A DNA stretch of 17,205 nucleotides from CAZOWW01 sp964583765. GTDB lineage: Bacteria; Actinomycetota; Actinomycetes; Actinomycetales; Kineosporiaceae. This document shows, piece after piece, positions 6,953 to 15,800 of this stretch. The DNA is taken from the NCBI GenBank assembly GCA_964583765.1, contig CAZOWW010000119.1, forward strand, positions 1 through 17,205. The letters run 5' to 3'. Position 1 is the stretch's first letter. Each line of letters opens with the position of its first letter. The notes beneath the pieces were generated by a model. It saw only the letters and a list, made by a program, of their open reading frames with translations, was not told where the DNA came from and made no database searches. Position numbers and translations under genes: made by a program.

Positions 6953-8911
6953 TCAGCCCACCCGCACCTGGTGCTGGTAGGACAGCACGAGGTCGTCGCT
7001 GCCGAGCTCGAGCCGGGTCACCGGGGCGGTGGCACGGCGACCGGTGGCCAGGTCCGCGGGGAACAGGAGCACCTCGTCGATCATGCCGACGCCCGGCACC
7101 CGGGAGAGCACCGCCGACAGGTCGAACGCCTGCACCGGTCGCCCGAACGGCCACCCCTTGCCGTCGGCACCGCCGTCCAGGGGGGAGAGGTACCGGTAGA
7201 GCGCGGAGAGGGCGGCCTCGCGCACCTGGTCGGCCGCCTGTCCGGTGGCGGCGGAGACCCGGGCCACCACGGTCACCCCGAGATACCGAGGCGGTGAGAT
7301 CGCGAGCCGGGTGCCGATGACCCGACGGCTGTCCAGGTGATCGCTGATCCGGCGCAGCAACTCCTCCGGCGGGTGCTGCAGGTCGTGCTGGGTCGGGCGG
7401 CCCACGGCGTCGACCGCGGTGCGGGGCACCACGAGCAGCCGCACGCCACCGGCCTCGGCCCCGTCCGAGCGGGCGCTCGCCGCGACGCAGCGCAGCCGCG
7501 CCGCGTCCGGGGCGACCTCCCGGGCGAGCTCCTCGTAGTCCTCGGCGGTGACCGCACGCCCGGTGGACCGCAGGGTGAGCGGGCCGCGGACCTTGGCCGC
7601 CTCGACCGTCTCGGGTTCGGTGCCGCCGGTCGCGGCGTGCCGGTTCTCCACCCGCGCGACGTACGGCACGCTCGTCTTGAGCACCCGCACCACGCCCGGG
7701 GTCACGTTGCCCGCATTGCCCCCGCCGATCCGGTAGGCGGTCAGGCGCAGCAGGGCGCCCTGCACGGGGGTGTCCCCGAACTGGCGCAGGGTGCCGTCCT
7801 GCTGGCGCACGGCCGGGCCGAACTCGACCTCCCCGGCCACCGGGTCGATCCGGAAGTGCCGGTCCGTCGGACCGGAGTGCGCGAAGTCGCTGACCGCGGT
7901 CCACGGCGTCCAGCCCGCGTCCGGGTGATCGGCCACCAGCAGCACCGGGGGCTCCTCCGTGGGCACCACGGGTCCGCGGGCGAGCGGGAAGCGCTGGGCG
8001 GGGGTGCCGTCCGAACGCCCCAGGTCCTCGTCCCGCACGGCCTCGGCGTGCACGATGTCGACGGTGCCGCCGATCGTGAACACCCGCAGCGAGGCGATCT
8101 TCGGTGAGGCGGTGTAGCGGGGCACGTTCGGCGGGTCCACGATCCGGCACCGCACCCACCCGGCGCGCTGACGCGCCACCAGGCTCATCTCGTGCCCGGC
8201 CGGGATGTGCAGCACCACGTCCCCGGGGCGGTTGAAGCCCTTGGTGGCATCCGTGTGCACGTCGCACGCCGTCCAGCCGGAGCCCGTCCACGCCTCCCAG
8301 ATCAGCGGCGGCTGCTCGGGGTCGATGCCCACACCGCCCACCGGACAGTCGAACCGCAGCGTCACCGCACAGCCGGGAACGGCGGCGTCCAGGCCGATCA
8401 ACAGCGCGTCGCCCACGGCCGGGCGCTCGGCGAAGCAGGAGATCTGGCGCCCGTCGGACAGTTCCTGGGTGCGGTCGATCGTGTCGCCGACCGCCGGTGC
8501 GGTGGCGATCCGGAGCAGCTCGCACGGCTGGATGTTCAGGTCGCGCATGGTGGTGAAGACCACGGCGTCCTCGATGTCGGTGCGGGGGGTGGCGACCTCC
8601 ACGCCCGAGCGCACGAGCACCGGTGCCGGCTGCGGGGCGGAGAGCCAGAACGTGACCGTGCCGCGCGCGGCGGTCGGCGGGAACAGCCGCACCCCGACCA
8701 GCTCGAGGAACGAGACGTAGTTGCGGTCGGGCACCCGGTTCAGGCGGTAGATGAGCTGATCCACCATCTGCGCGAACGCCTCGATCAGGGTGACGCCGGG
8801 GTCCGAGACGTTGTGGTCGGTCCAGGCCGGGCAGTGTTTCTGCACCAGGCGCTTGGCGTCGTCCACGAGGTCCTGGAAGTGGCGGTCGTCGAGGTTGGGG
8901 GCGGGGAGCAC
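6953..8911 (-). CDS. eCIS baseplate assembly protein, baseplate J family (Afp11-like)
   Basis: The protein has 652 residues, the usual size of the long baseplate J-like proteins of eCIS loci. The N-terminus, LPAPNLDDRHFQDLVDDAKR then HNVSDPGVTLIEAFAQMVDQ and NYVSFLELVGVRLFPP, is the hallmark of putative baseplate assembly proteins of this family. Late in the protein, TAEDYEELAREVAPDAARLR and LYRYLSPLDGG with WPFGRPV are the conserved gp6/J C-terminal features. It forms the wedge ring around the hub that triggers sheath contraction. The start is a GTG at 8911, four bases past the TAA stop of the gp25-like gene. The operon is continuous on both sides. Confidence 0.92.
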   Translation of the reverse strand: MLPAPNLDDRHFQDLVDDAKRLVQKHCPAWTDHNVSDPGVTLIEAFAQMVDQLIYRLNRVPDRNYVSFLELVGVRLFPPTAARGTVTFWLSAPQPAPVLVRSGVEVATPRTDIEDAVVFTTMRDLNIQPCELLRIATAPAVGDTIDRTQELSDGRQISCFAERPAVGDALLIGLDAAVPGCAVTLRFDCPVGGVGIDPEQPPLIWEAWTGSGWTACDVHTDATKGFNRPGDVVLHIPAGHEMSLVARQRAGWVRCRIVDPPNVPRYTASPKIASLRVFTIGGTVDIVHAEAVRDEDLGRSDGTPAQRFPLARGPVVPTEEPPVLLVADHPDAGWTPWTAVSDFAHSGPTDRHFRIDPVAGEVEFGPAVRQQDGTLRQFGDTPVQGALLRLTAYRIGGGNAGNVTPGVVRVLKTSVPYVARVENRHAATGGTEPETVEAAKVRGPLTLRSTGRAVTAEDYEELAREVAPDAARLRCVAASARSDGAEAGGVRLLVVPRTAVDAVGRPTQHDLQHPPEELLRRISDHLDSRRVIGTRLAISPPRYLGVTVVARVSAATGQAADQVREAALSALYRYLSPLDGGADGKGWPFGRPVQAFDLSAVLSRVPGVGMIDEVLLFPADLATGRRATAPVTRLELGSDDLVLSYQHQVRVG

Positions 8912-8914
8912 CGG

Positions 8915-9379
8915 TTACGCACCTTCCTGGCCGAGCCTCGACGCCGACGGCCCGGGGGGGACCGAGGTCGTGGCGCTGGGCTGTTCGTGCTCGGGGATCA
9001 GGTAGAAGGGGAAGACGAGGTTGCGGGGGTCGTTCGTGCCCCGCACGTGGTACAGGACGTCGATGTAGAGCTTGCCCTCCTCGCGCGAGTCGAAGGACAC
9101 CTGGACGTCGTCGACCTCGATCCGCGGCTCCCACCGTTCGAGCGAGACGCGGGTCTCGAAGGCCAGTTGCCCCGCGGTGCTCGCGTCGGCGGGGGCGAAG
9201 ACCAGGTCGGCGATCCGGCTGCCGAACTCCGGACGCATCGGCCGCTCGCCGGGGGCGGTGCCCAGGATCAGCCGGATGGACTCCTCGATCTCGCGCTCCC
9301 GCGTGACCAGGGCGATCCGGCCGGTCGCGTCCAGGCGCATCGGGAAGGCCCAGCCCGCGCCCACGAACTCGGAGGCCAC
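8915..9379 (-). CDS. eCIS baseplate gp25/GPW-family protein (Afp9-like)
   Basis: The protein has 154 residues. WAFPMRLDATGRIALVTRER, then IEESIRLILGTAPGERPMRP and EFGSRIADLVFAP, form the classical gp25/GPW signature (a lysozyme-related baseplate wedge protein that nucleates sheath assembly). A longer-than-minimal C-terminal tail after YLIPEHEQ is Pro/Ser-rich and probably flexible. The start is GTG at 9379, one base from the PAAR stop, and the stop is TAA. It sits between the tip gene and baseplate J, so gene order here is VgrG-PAAR-gp25-J-I. Confidence 0.93.
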   Translation of the reverse strand: MASEFVGAGWAFPMRLDATGRIALVTREREIEESIRLILGTAPGERPMRPEFGSRIADLVFAPADASTAGQLAFETRVSLERWEPRIEVDDVQVSFDSREEGKLYIDVLYHVRGTNDPRNLVFPFYLIPEHEQPSATTSVPPGPSASRLGQEGA

Positions 9380-9380
9380 C

Positions 9381-9662
9381 TCAGCCTCCGATCAGGACGG
9401 TGGGGCAGCCCATGAGGATGGGTGCGCCGCAGGCGGCCATGTCGCCGACCCGGGCCGCGGGCATGCCGCCGATCAGGACCGTCGGGCAGCCGGGCGGGAT
9501 GATCGTGCTCGGCGGGTGCACCGCGGGCGGGGGGAAGGAACAGGTGTGCAGGGTGCCCACGGTCGCCGCAGGCATGCCGCCGATCAGGACGGTGGGCACA
9601 CCCGGGGGACCGATCACCCCGGGGTGGCCCGTGGGGTCACCCACCCGTGCCGCTGGTGGCAT
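9381..9662 (-). CDS. PAAR-domain spike tip protein (Afp10-like)
   Basis: The protein has 93 residues and forms the conical tip capping the VgrG spike. The sequence is built from repeated modules: MPPAARVGD at the N-terminus, VPTVLIGGMPAATVG, CPTVLIGGMPAARVGD and a final CPTVLIGG. His and Cys residues in HPGV, LHTC and AACG are plausible metal ligands, as known for PAAR proteins. I chose the ATG at 9662 because GGAGGAG stands at proper distance upstream and the PAAR fold begins at once; upstream in-frame codons correspond to a repetitive spacer. No C-terminal toxin extension is present, so this tip is not an evolved effector. Confidence 0.93.
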   Translation of the reverse strand: MPPAARVGDPTGHPGVIGPPGVPTVLIGGMPAATVGTLHTCSFPPPAVHPPSTIIPPGCPTVLIGGMPAARVGDMAACGAPILMGCPTVLIGG

Positions 9663-9717
9663 CTCGGCTCCTCCGCTCCTGCCGTGCTGTTCGTGGTGCT
9701 GCACTGTTGCCGTGCCT

Positions 9718-9781
9718 GTGCTCTGTTCGCCGTGCTCTGTTCCTCGTGCTCTGTTCGTCGTGCTCTGATGCGCGTGCTCAG
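9718..9781. repeat. 14-bp tandem repeat in the VgrG-PAAR spacer
   Basis: Units related to GTGCTCTGTTCGCC follow one another at 9718-9731, 9732-9745, 9746-9759 and 9760-9773, with a partial fifth copy at 9774-9781 that runs across the VgrG stop codon. The spacer is about 115 nt, the longest gap in an otherwise tightly packed operon. More degenerate GTGCT/CTGTT words continue towards the PAAR ribosome-binding site. A role in mRNA processing or in differential expression is conceivable but not shown. Confidence 0.85.
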
Positions 9782-11604
9782 TTGATCCGGACGACGCCTC
9801 CGGACAGGGCCAGGCTGCCACCGCCCTTGACCTCGGCCTGGCCGGAGCCCTCGAGCTTCGCGGTGGCCCCGGACAGGGCCAGCTCGCTGCCCGCAGTCAC
9901 CTTCACGGCCCCGCCGCCGCCGTCGATCGTGACCCCGTTCGTGCCGGACAGCTTGAGGTCGCCGCCCTTGATCTCGACCGTGGAACTCCCGGCGTCCACG
10001 GTCACCCCCTTCTTCGAGGTGATGGTGACCGTACCGTCGCTGTGCACGGTGATGTCCGTCTTGCTCGCGTCGAGGGAGAAGCTCAACTTCTTGTCCCCGG
10101 TGCGGATCGTCACCCCTTGCGGTGAGCTGTCCGCGTCCTGGAAGTCGATGCGGTGCCCGAGGCGGGAGACGAAGGACCGACGGTCCACCGCTCCCGAACC
10201 CGAGTCGACGAGCGGGCTGTCCCCGGGCGGCGGGGTGTCCACGCCGTTGTACAGGCTGCCCACGACGTAGGGACGGCGGATGTCGCCCTGCTCGAAGGCC
10301 ACCAGCACCTCGTCGCCGACCTCGGGCAGGAACAGCGAGCCGCGGTTCTTGCCGGCGCCGAAGTGCGCGGTGCGGGCCCAGTCGCTCACGTAGGAGTCGG
10401 ACAACCAGGGGAAGGTGAGCTTGACCCGGGCCTGCTGCTGAGGGTCGGCCACGTCGCTGACCTGGGCGACCACCACGCCGGGGATCCGCCGGAGACCGGT
10501 GGCACCCCCGGAGGTGAGCCCGTAGAGCGAACGTTCGGAGCGACCGGTCACCGCGAACTGGGTGGTGTAGCCGGCGTGCTGGTCGAACACGTGCCGGGAG
10601 CGGGTGACCACGTACTTGCCGTCGAAGGGCGAGCCGACGGCGGCGATCGAGATCGCGGCCCCGGCGCGGATCTTCGGGTTGCCGCGGGCGACGCCGTCGA
10701 ACTCGGCGAAGGTGCCGGCGATCTGGTCGGCGAGGGCCCTCGCCGCGGCGTCCGCCTCGGCCTGCAGGCGGTAGGGGACGTCGGTGGAGACGAACGTGGG
10801 GTCACCGAAGGTGTGCGCGAGCTTGGCCGGGTCGACGTCCGGCAACTGCGCACTCGTCGTGGTCCCGGGGGCGGTGGCCACGACGGCCTTCTTCTGCGTG
10901 ACGTCCCATCCGCGCACCTGGACCTGCTTGACCTGCTCGGACGAGCTCACCACGGCCCGGAACCGCAGCAGGTCGACGCCCTGGGTGAGCACCAGCGGGC
11001 TGGTGCCCGGGCCGCTGCCGGCCGCGGGGGCGGTGGAGGCCTGCTCCGGCACGCAGAAGTCGAGCTTGCCCTCCTGCACCGTGACCTCGTGGCCGATCTC
11101 GCGCCCGAGGTTCGTCAGGAAGTCCCAGTCGCTGACCGCGGCCTGGCTCACGTGGTCGAAGACCGTGTTCGTGGCGTCGATCTTCCCCGTGGGCAGCCCG
11201 GCCCGCCCGGCCACGGTCGTGGCCACGTCCGAGGCGGTGACCTGGGTGTAGGTCTGGGTCGTGCGGCCCCGGAAGAGCCGGTGCGAGATGTCGTAGGCCC
11301 GGATCAGCGTGAACGTGCCGGTGGAGTCGAACTCCGCCTCCAGCGCCGTGATCTCGCCGTCCAGCAGCTTCTCCGGGGTCTGCCCGTCGGTCCGCGCGAT
11401 CGAGACCGTGATCTTGCTGCCGATCTTGGCGCCGGCCTTGGCGAGCACCATCCGGTTCGGGTCCCGGAAGCGCAGCACGGCGACGTCCGGCAGCGAGCGG
11501 CTGTCGTCGACGTGGGCGTACACCAGCAAGGGCGTGATCTCGGCCGGCAGCGGGGTGCCGTCGATGCCGATCAGGAAGGTGTTGGCGACCTGCTGGTTGG
11601 CCAC
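9778..11604 (-). CDS. VgrG-like central spike protein (Afp8-like)
   Basis: The protein has 608 residues. The N-terminal half (to about 350) is a gp27-like hub region: VANTFLIGIDGTPLPAEITP, then VYAHVDDSRSLPDVAVLRFR, and later WDFLTNLGREIGHEVTVQEG. An OB-fold (gp5-like) spans about 375-455, around GVVVAQVSDVADPQQQARVK and LPEVGDEVLVAFEQGDIRRP. The last ~115 residues are a Gly/Val/Ser-rich repeated beta-helix (TITSKKGVTVDAGSSTVEIK and following) that forms the needle receiving the PAAR tip. No lysozyme or toxin domain is visible. The start is GTG at 11604, three bases after the LysM gene's stop. It is the hub on which the inner tube and baseplate assemble. Confidence 0.93.
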   Translation of the reverse strand: MANQQVANTFLIGIDGTPLPAEITPLLVYAHVDDSRSLPDVAVLRFRDPNRMVLAKAGAKIGSKITVSIARTDGQTPEKLLDGEITALEAEFDSTGTFTLIRAYDISHRLFRGRTTQTYTQVTASDVATTVAGRAGLPTGKIDATNTVFDHVSQAAVSDWDFLTNLGREIGHEVTVQEGKLDFCVPEQASTAPAAGSGPGTSPLVLTQGVDLLRFRAVVSSSEQVKQVQVRGWDVTQKKAVVATAPGTTTSAQLPDVDPAKLAHTFGDPTFVSTDVPYRLQAEADAAARALADQIAGTFAEFDGVARGNPKIRAGAAISIAAVGSPFDGKYVVTRSRHVFDQHAGYTTQFAVTGRSERSLYGLTSGGATGLRRIPGVVVAQVSDVADPQQQARVKLTFPWLSDSYVSDWARTAHFGAGKNRGSLFLPEVGDEVLVAFEQGDIRRPYVVGSLYNGVDTPPPGDSPLVDSGSGAVDRRSFVSRLGHRIDFQDADSSPQGVTIRTGDKKLSFSLDASKTDITVHSDGTVTITSKKGVTVDAGSSTVEIKGGDLKLSGTNGVTIDGGGGAVKVTAGSELALSGATAKLEGSGQAEVKGGGSLALSGGVVRIN

Positions 11605-11607
11605 GAC

Positions 11608-12369
11608 TCAGCCCACCAGGTCCACGGCGGCGGGCAGCTTGAGCTGGGAACCCAGCCGCAACCGCATCGGGTCGTCGATGCCGTTCACCTCGGCGACCCG
11701 GCGCCACATCGTGGGATCGCCGTAGGTGCGGTGCGCGATCGAGGCGAGGGTGTCCCCGGACACGACGGTGTGCACCCGGTGGCTCGTCAGGGCGCCCGAG
11801 GTCGGGTTCTGGCCGGGCCAGTCACCGGGCATCTCCTCGATCGTCACCGAGCAGGTCGCCCGCAGCGGGGTGCCGCTCGGGGAGAACAGGGTGTACTTGG
11901 CCTGTACCGAGGTGACGAAACCGGGGAAGGCCGTCACCGTGCCCCAGCACAACTGCACCAGGGGCGGGGTGGCCTTGTTCTGGTCGGCGCTGTCCGAGGT
12001 GGGCACGCAGCAGGCGAAGAGCAGCTCGACCGACGCGCCGACCCCGCCGTTGGGGTTGTCCGCGTCGTTGAAGAACAGCTCCAGGGTGAGCTTGCAGGGG
12101 TCGGCGCCCTTGAACTCCGGGGGACCGGCCTTCTTCGAGCCGCGCGCGGGCGTGCGCTCCCACTTCGCCGACTTCTGGATCGACAGTTCCTTGGGGTTGA
12201 ACTGGAACGTGATCTGGCCGGTCTGCCCGCCGGTGGCGGCTCCGCCGCTGGACGGGCGGGGTTCGAAGAGCTTGAGCACCGCGTGCTGCAGGTTGCCGCG
12301 GGTCCCACCGGCGTTCGACGAGCTGGCCGGGCCGCTCGGGGTCTGCAGAGCGATCGCCTGCGGGGACAT
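11608..12369 (-). CDS. LysM-domain hub/baseplate protein (Afp7-like)
   Basis: The protein has 253 residues. A tube-connecting domain (ITFQFNPKELSIQKSAKWER, then LTLELFFND and FVTSVQAKYTLFSPSGTPLR) is followed by a C-terminal LysM module at about 198-246 (HTVVSGDTLASIAHRTYGDP, then WRRVAEVNGI and GSQLKLP). This two-part layout is characteristic of the eCIS/phage gp53-like protein that joins spike and wedges. Residues 1-50 are a low-complexity Ser/Gly/Pro leader. The ATG at 12369 is preceded by a strong GAGGAGGTG ribosome-binding site. It lies immediately before the VgrG gene, as in Afp and PVC operons. Confidence 0.92.
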   Translation of the reverse strand: MSPQAIALQTPSGPASSSNAGGTRGNLQHAVLKLFEPRPSSGGAATGGQTGQITFQFNPKELSIQKSAKWERTPARGSKKAGPPEFKGADPCKLTLELFFNDADNPNGGVGASVELLFACCVPTSDSADQNKATPPLVQLCWGTVTAFPGFVTSVQAKYTLFSPSGTPLRATCSVTIEEMPGDWPGQNPTSGALTSHRVHTVVSGDTLASIAHRTYGDPTMWRRVAEVNGIDDPMRLRLGSQLKLPAAVDLVG

Positions 12370-12460
12370 CGGGCACCTCCTCAGAGGACGGACTGGGCTG
12401 GGACAGGACTGGTGGTGGGGACAAGATCGGTGAGGGCAGGGGCAGCGGCGGGGGCGACCG

Positions 12461-12883
12461 TCACGCCGGCAGGAAGCCGTGATGGGCGAGTTCGAGGGTC
12501 TCCGTGGCGACCTTGGCCGTGTCCAGGTTCAGGCTCGGACCGGTCCACCGCACCGGCACCACGGCATTGAGGTTCCAGCTGGTCACGATCGTGCCCTCGA
12601 CGCTCATCGCCGAGATGGTCGCCGTCTTGGCGCCGGTGCCCGTGGTCAGGCTCGTCAGCCACCGCGTGACCTTCTCGGTGTCCTTGCACAGCGGCCGGGT
12701 GAGCTTGATGTTGCTGTACTTCAGCCGGGTCGGCAGCTGCCAGACGAAGGGGTTGCCCCCCTCCTCGCGGCTCTCCAGCACCACCTCGATCCCCAGCCCC
12801 TCGCAGCTGTTGAAGGTACCGAGATCGTTGTCGTCGATCTTCACCGAGAAGCAGACGCTGACGGCGGGATCCGAGTCGTCCAT
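12461..12883 (-). CDS. Second tube-like protein, T4 gp19 family (Afp5-like)
   Basis: The protein has 140 residues. FSVKIDDNDLGTFNSCEGLG, then EVVLESREEGGNPFVWQLP and SWNLNAVVPVRWTGPSLNLD, match phage tail tube proteins of the gp19 type found in eCIS. It differs clearly from the main tube protein at 16617-17060. By analogy with Afp5/Pvc5 it is probably an adaptor ring between the hub and the main tube. The ATG at 12883 has GGGAG upstream, and the gene follows the stop of the 1023-residue protein by 15 nt. A 91-nt spacer (12370-12460) separates it from the LysM gene; that spacer is rich in G-runs on the + strand. Confidence 0.9.
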   Translation of the reverse strand: MDDSDPAVSVCFSVKIDDNDLGTFNSCEGLGIEVVLESREEGGNPFVWQLPTRLKYSNIKLTRPLCKDTEKVTRWLTSLTTGTGAKTATISAMSVEGTIVTSWNLNAVVPVRWTGPSLNLDTAKVATETLELAHHGFLPA

Positions 12884-12898
12884 GGCAGCTCCCTACGC

Positions 12899-15800
12899 TC
12901 ACAGGTCCGTGATCTGGCCCGCGCGCTCGCGGTCGAGCCACAGCTCGGCCCGCAACCGCGCAGCCAGGGGGTCGAAGAGCCGGCGGGCGAGATCGTCCAG
13001 CGGGACGCCGCCGACCGTGCCGTCGCCGGAGGCACCGGCCGCCGTTCCTCCGGCACCGGCTGCCGGAGTCGAGGCCGCGGCGGTTCCTGCCGCCGCCGGA
13101 GGCTCGGGCGGGGGAGGTGCGCTCGCCGCCTCGGTGGCGCGCTGCACCGGGGTGGTGGTGCTTCCCGGTTCGGTGCTCCGCTGGACCGGCATGGCGCTGG
13201 ACAGGCCGTCCGCTCCCGAGAACGAGCTGGCTCCGTGGGCCGGGGACGAGGTCGCGCCGGGGGCCAGGGGCATCGTCATCGTGCCGACCCCCGAGGACCG
13301 GGACGACGATGCGCCCGTTCCCGAGGTGCCGGCGGTCCCTCCCGGCGCGCTGCCGGGCAGGGTGAACACGACCGAGCCGTCCACGTCCCGGTGGCCGATC
13401 CCGGCCGCCACCGCGAAGCTGCCGGGATCGCGCAGGGACCCCGCGGAGGAGGCCGATGCGCCCGGGCCACCGCCCGCGACCGCGCGCTGGACGGCGACGG
13501 GCGAGGCCGCCGAGGAGACCGGGAAGGTGCCGGACGCGCCGGGCCCGCCCGACGAGGTGCCCGGGCCGCCGGACGGGGCCCCGGGACCGCCGGCCGGTGT
13601 GCCGAGGCTGGTCAGGGACGGACCGGAGCCGAACGGTGCTGATCCGGACGGGGACGCAGGCGAGAACCCAGCTCCCCCGGACGTCGACGCAGGGGCCGGG
13701 ACCGATCCGGCACCGGAACTCCCGGAGCCGTGACCTGCCTCCGTCGCGCCTCCGCTCGGCCGGCCGCCGCCCGAGGTGCGGGACGGCGCGGCGGTGTCGG
13801 CGAGGCGCTGCAGCACCGGAAGTCCCTGCGTCCCGCCGGGGGAGGCCACCGCACGCAGCGTCCGCAGCCCCGGTGCCCCGGCCGGTGATCCGCCGAAGAG
13901 GGCGCGTTGCACCGTGGGGGCAGGCGCCGAGCCGGACGGCGGACCGCCGGCCAGGACCGGTGAGCCGGAGCCCGAGCCGGCGTCGCCGGACGGGTCGGTG
14001 GCGGGGCCGGTGTCTGCGATCGGATCCGGACCGGCCGCTGCCGAGCGCGGAAGTTCGCCGAGGATGCCGAGCGGGAGGGCCGGGGCGTCCCCGAGCAGAC
14101 CGGTCGAGCCGAGCCACTCGGCGCCGGTTCCGGATCCCCCGGCGTCGCCGTGGTCGTGACCGTCGCCGGGGTAGTGGCGGTCGTCGCCGTGGCCGCCACC
14201 GTTGTCGTTTCCGCGATCGTGGCCGCCGTGCTGCGTCCGGGCCGAGGCCTCCGGGCCGGCCGCGGGCGCCGGGCTGCCGGTGGCCACCTGACGCTGCACG
14301 CGGGACAGCGCGCCGGGGCTGCCGGGCGCACTCGGCGCACGCGAGCCACCCGTCGACGAACTCGGTACCTGGGTGGCCTGCGGGCGCCAGGCGTCCACCG
14401 CCACCAGGGAGGCCGGGACCGGGCCGGCGGGCGGTGCGGGACGGTCGGCCGCGCGGGTCGGTGCGGTGGTCGGGGCGTCGGCGGCCACCTGGCGTTGCAC
14501 GCTCGCCCCGGACGCCGGCGTGCTGGCGGCGGACACGGTCCCCGCGGCGGGGGAGGCGGCTCGGCCGGTGGTGGCGCCCGGCGTGGAGCCCGACCTGGCG
14601 GACGTCGCGAGGGGCAGGTCCGGTGGCTGCGGGCCGGCGGCGGACGGCGTTCCCGGAGCGGAGGCCGTGCTGCTCAGGTGGCCGGAGCCCGAGGACCAGC
14701 TGGAGGGCGTGATCGTGACCGGGGGAACCGGGGCGGTGCGGAGGTCGGCGGACTCGCCCGCACTGAGCGGTGCGCCGAGGCCGGGCCGCCGGGACGCCGT
14801 GGGCGCGGCCGATCCGGCTCCCGCGGGGCCGGCCGGGGAGGACGTCGCCGCATCACCGGCCGCGACGGCACGCTGGAGCGACGCCGACGCCGACGCCGGG
14901 GCTGATGGCACGGGCGAGCTCGGGGACACCGTCGAACGCAGGGTCGCGGGGGAGCCCGGGGTCAGGGGGGTGCTCGGGTACGCCGTGGCGGAGGGCAGGG
15001 GCGGCTGCAGCCCGGCCGCCGGGGGCCGGACCGGCGAGGGCAGGTCGCCCAGGAGCGGGGCGTCCGTGCTCCCTGCGGCCCTCTCCGACGAGAAGGCCGA
15101 GGTTCCCGAGGAGGCGGAGCTGGTGTCCGCCCTCGAGGACGTCTCGGCGGTCGAGGACATCGGGGATGCGCCGGAGGCGTTCCCCGTGGTCGTCGCGGAG
15201 TCGCTCGTGGTCCCGGACGCCGAGGACCAGGTGGGTTCCGACACCGGCGACTGTGCCTGCTCGGAACTGGGGGCCTGCTCGGAACTGGTGGCCTGGTCGG
15301 AGCTCGGGGTCTGTTCGGAACTGGGGGCCGGCGCCGGGCTGTGGGCCGGTGCAGCGGTGTTGCCGGCCAGAGCTCGCTGGATCGAGAGGGCGGAACGGGA
15401 GCTCGCGGCGGCCGGCAGCACCGGCAGCACGGGCGAGGCCAGTGGGAGGGCGGGCGCCGACCCGCCCCCGGAGCGGTCCGCGGATGTCCGCTGGACGGGT
15501 GTGGGGGCCGGGGCGGTGGGCAGCCGGCGCAAGGGGGCGGTCGGGGCGGGTGCTCGCACCATGGCCTCGGCGGCAGGTGCCGCCGAGGCGAGTGCGCCGA
15601 CCGGCCCGGCATCACCGCCCGTGGAGTCCGAGCCGGTGGTGATCGGCAGGCCGGGGCCGATCAGGGGCGCCTCGACGCTACGGGCCAGGCCCATGACCAG
15701 GCCGCCGGGAGCCGACTCGTGGACCCCGTGACGCAGCGGGGCCAGGAAGGTGGGGTTGTGATGGGTCTGCAACCCCGCCGTGAACGACTGGAATCCCGCG

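Noticed and set aside
9718..9781. CRISPR array
   Set aside because: The repeat units are 14 bp and directly adjacent, with no unique spacers; this is a tandem repeat.
9663..9821. N-terminal extension of the PAAR protein using the upstream in-frame codons
   Set aside because: The extension would be translated from the tandem-repeat spacer and overlap the VgrG gene, while a good GGAGG site directly precedes the ATG at 9662.
10153..12570. Long plus-strand open frame of about 805 codons
   Set aside because: It runs antisense across the VgrG-like and LysM genes, both of which show clear family motifs; the translation is low-complexity Arg/Gly/Val-rich sequence.
14373..15731. Plus-strand open frame of about 452 codons opposite the large QR-motif protein
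   Set aside because: The minus-strand frame has the operon's spacing, a ribosome-binding site and recurring QR motifs with ordered ends, so the plus-strand frame is taken as its shadow.
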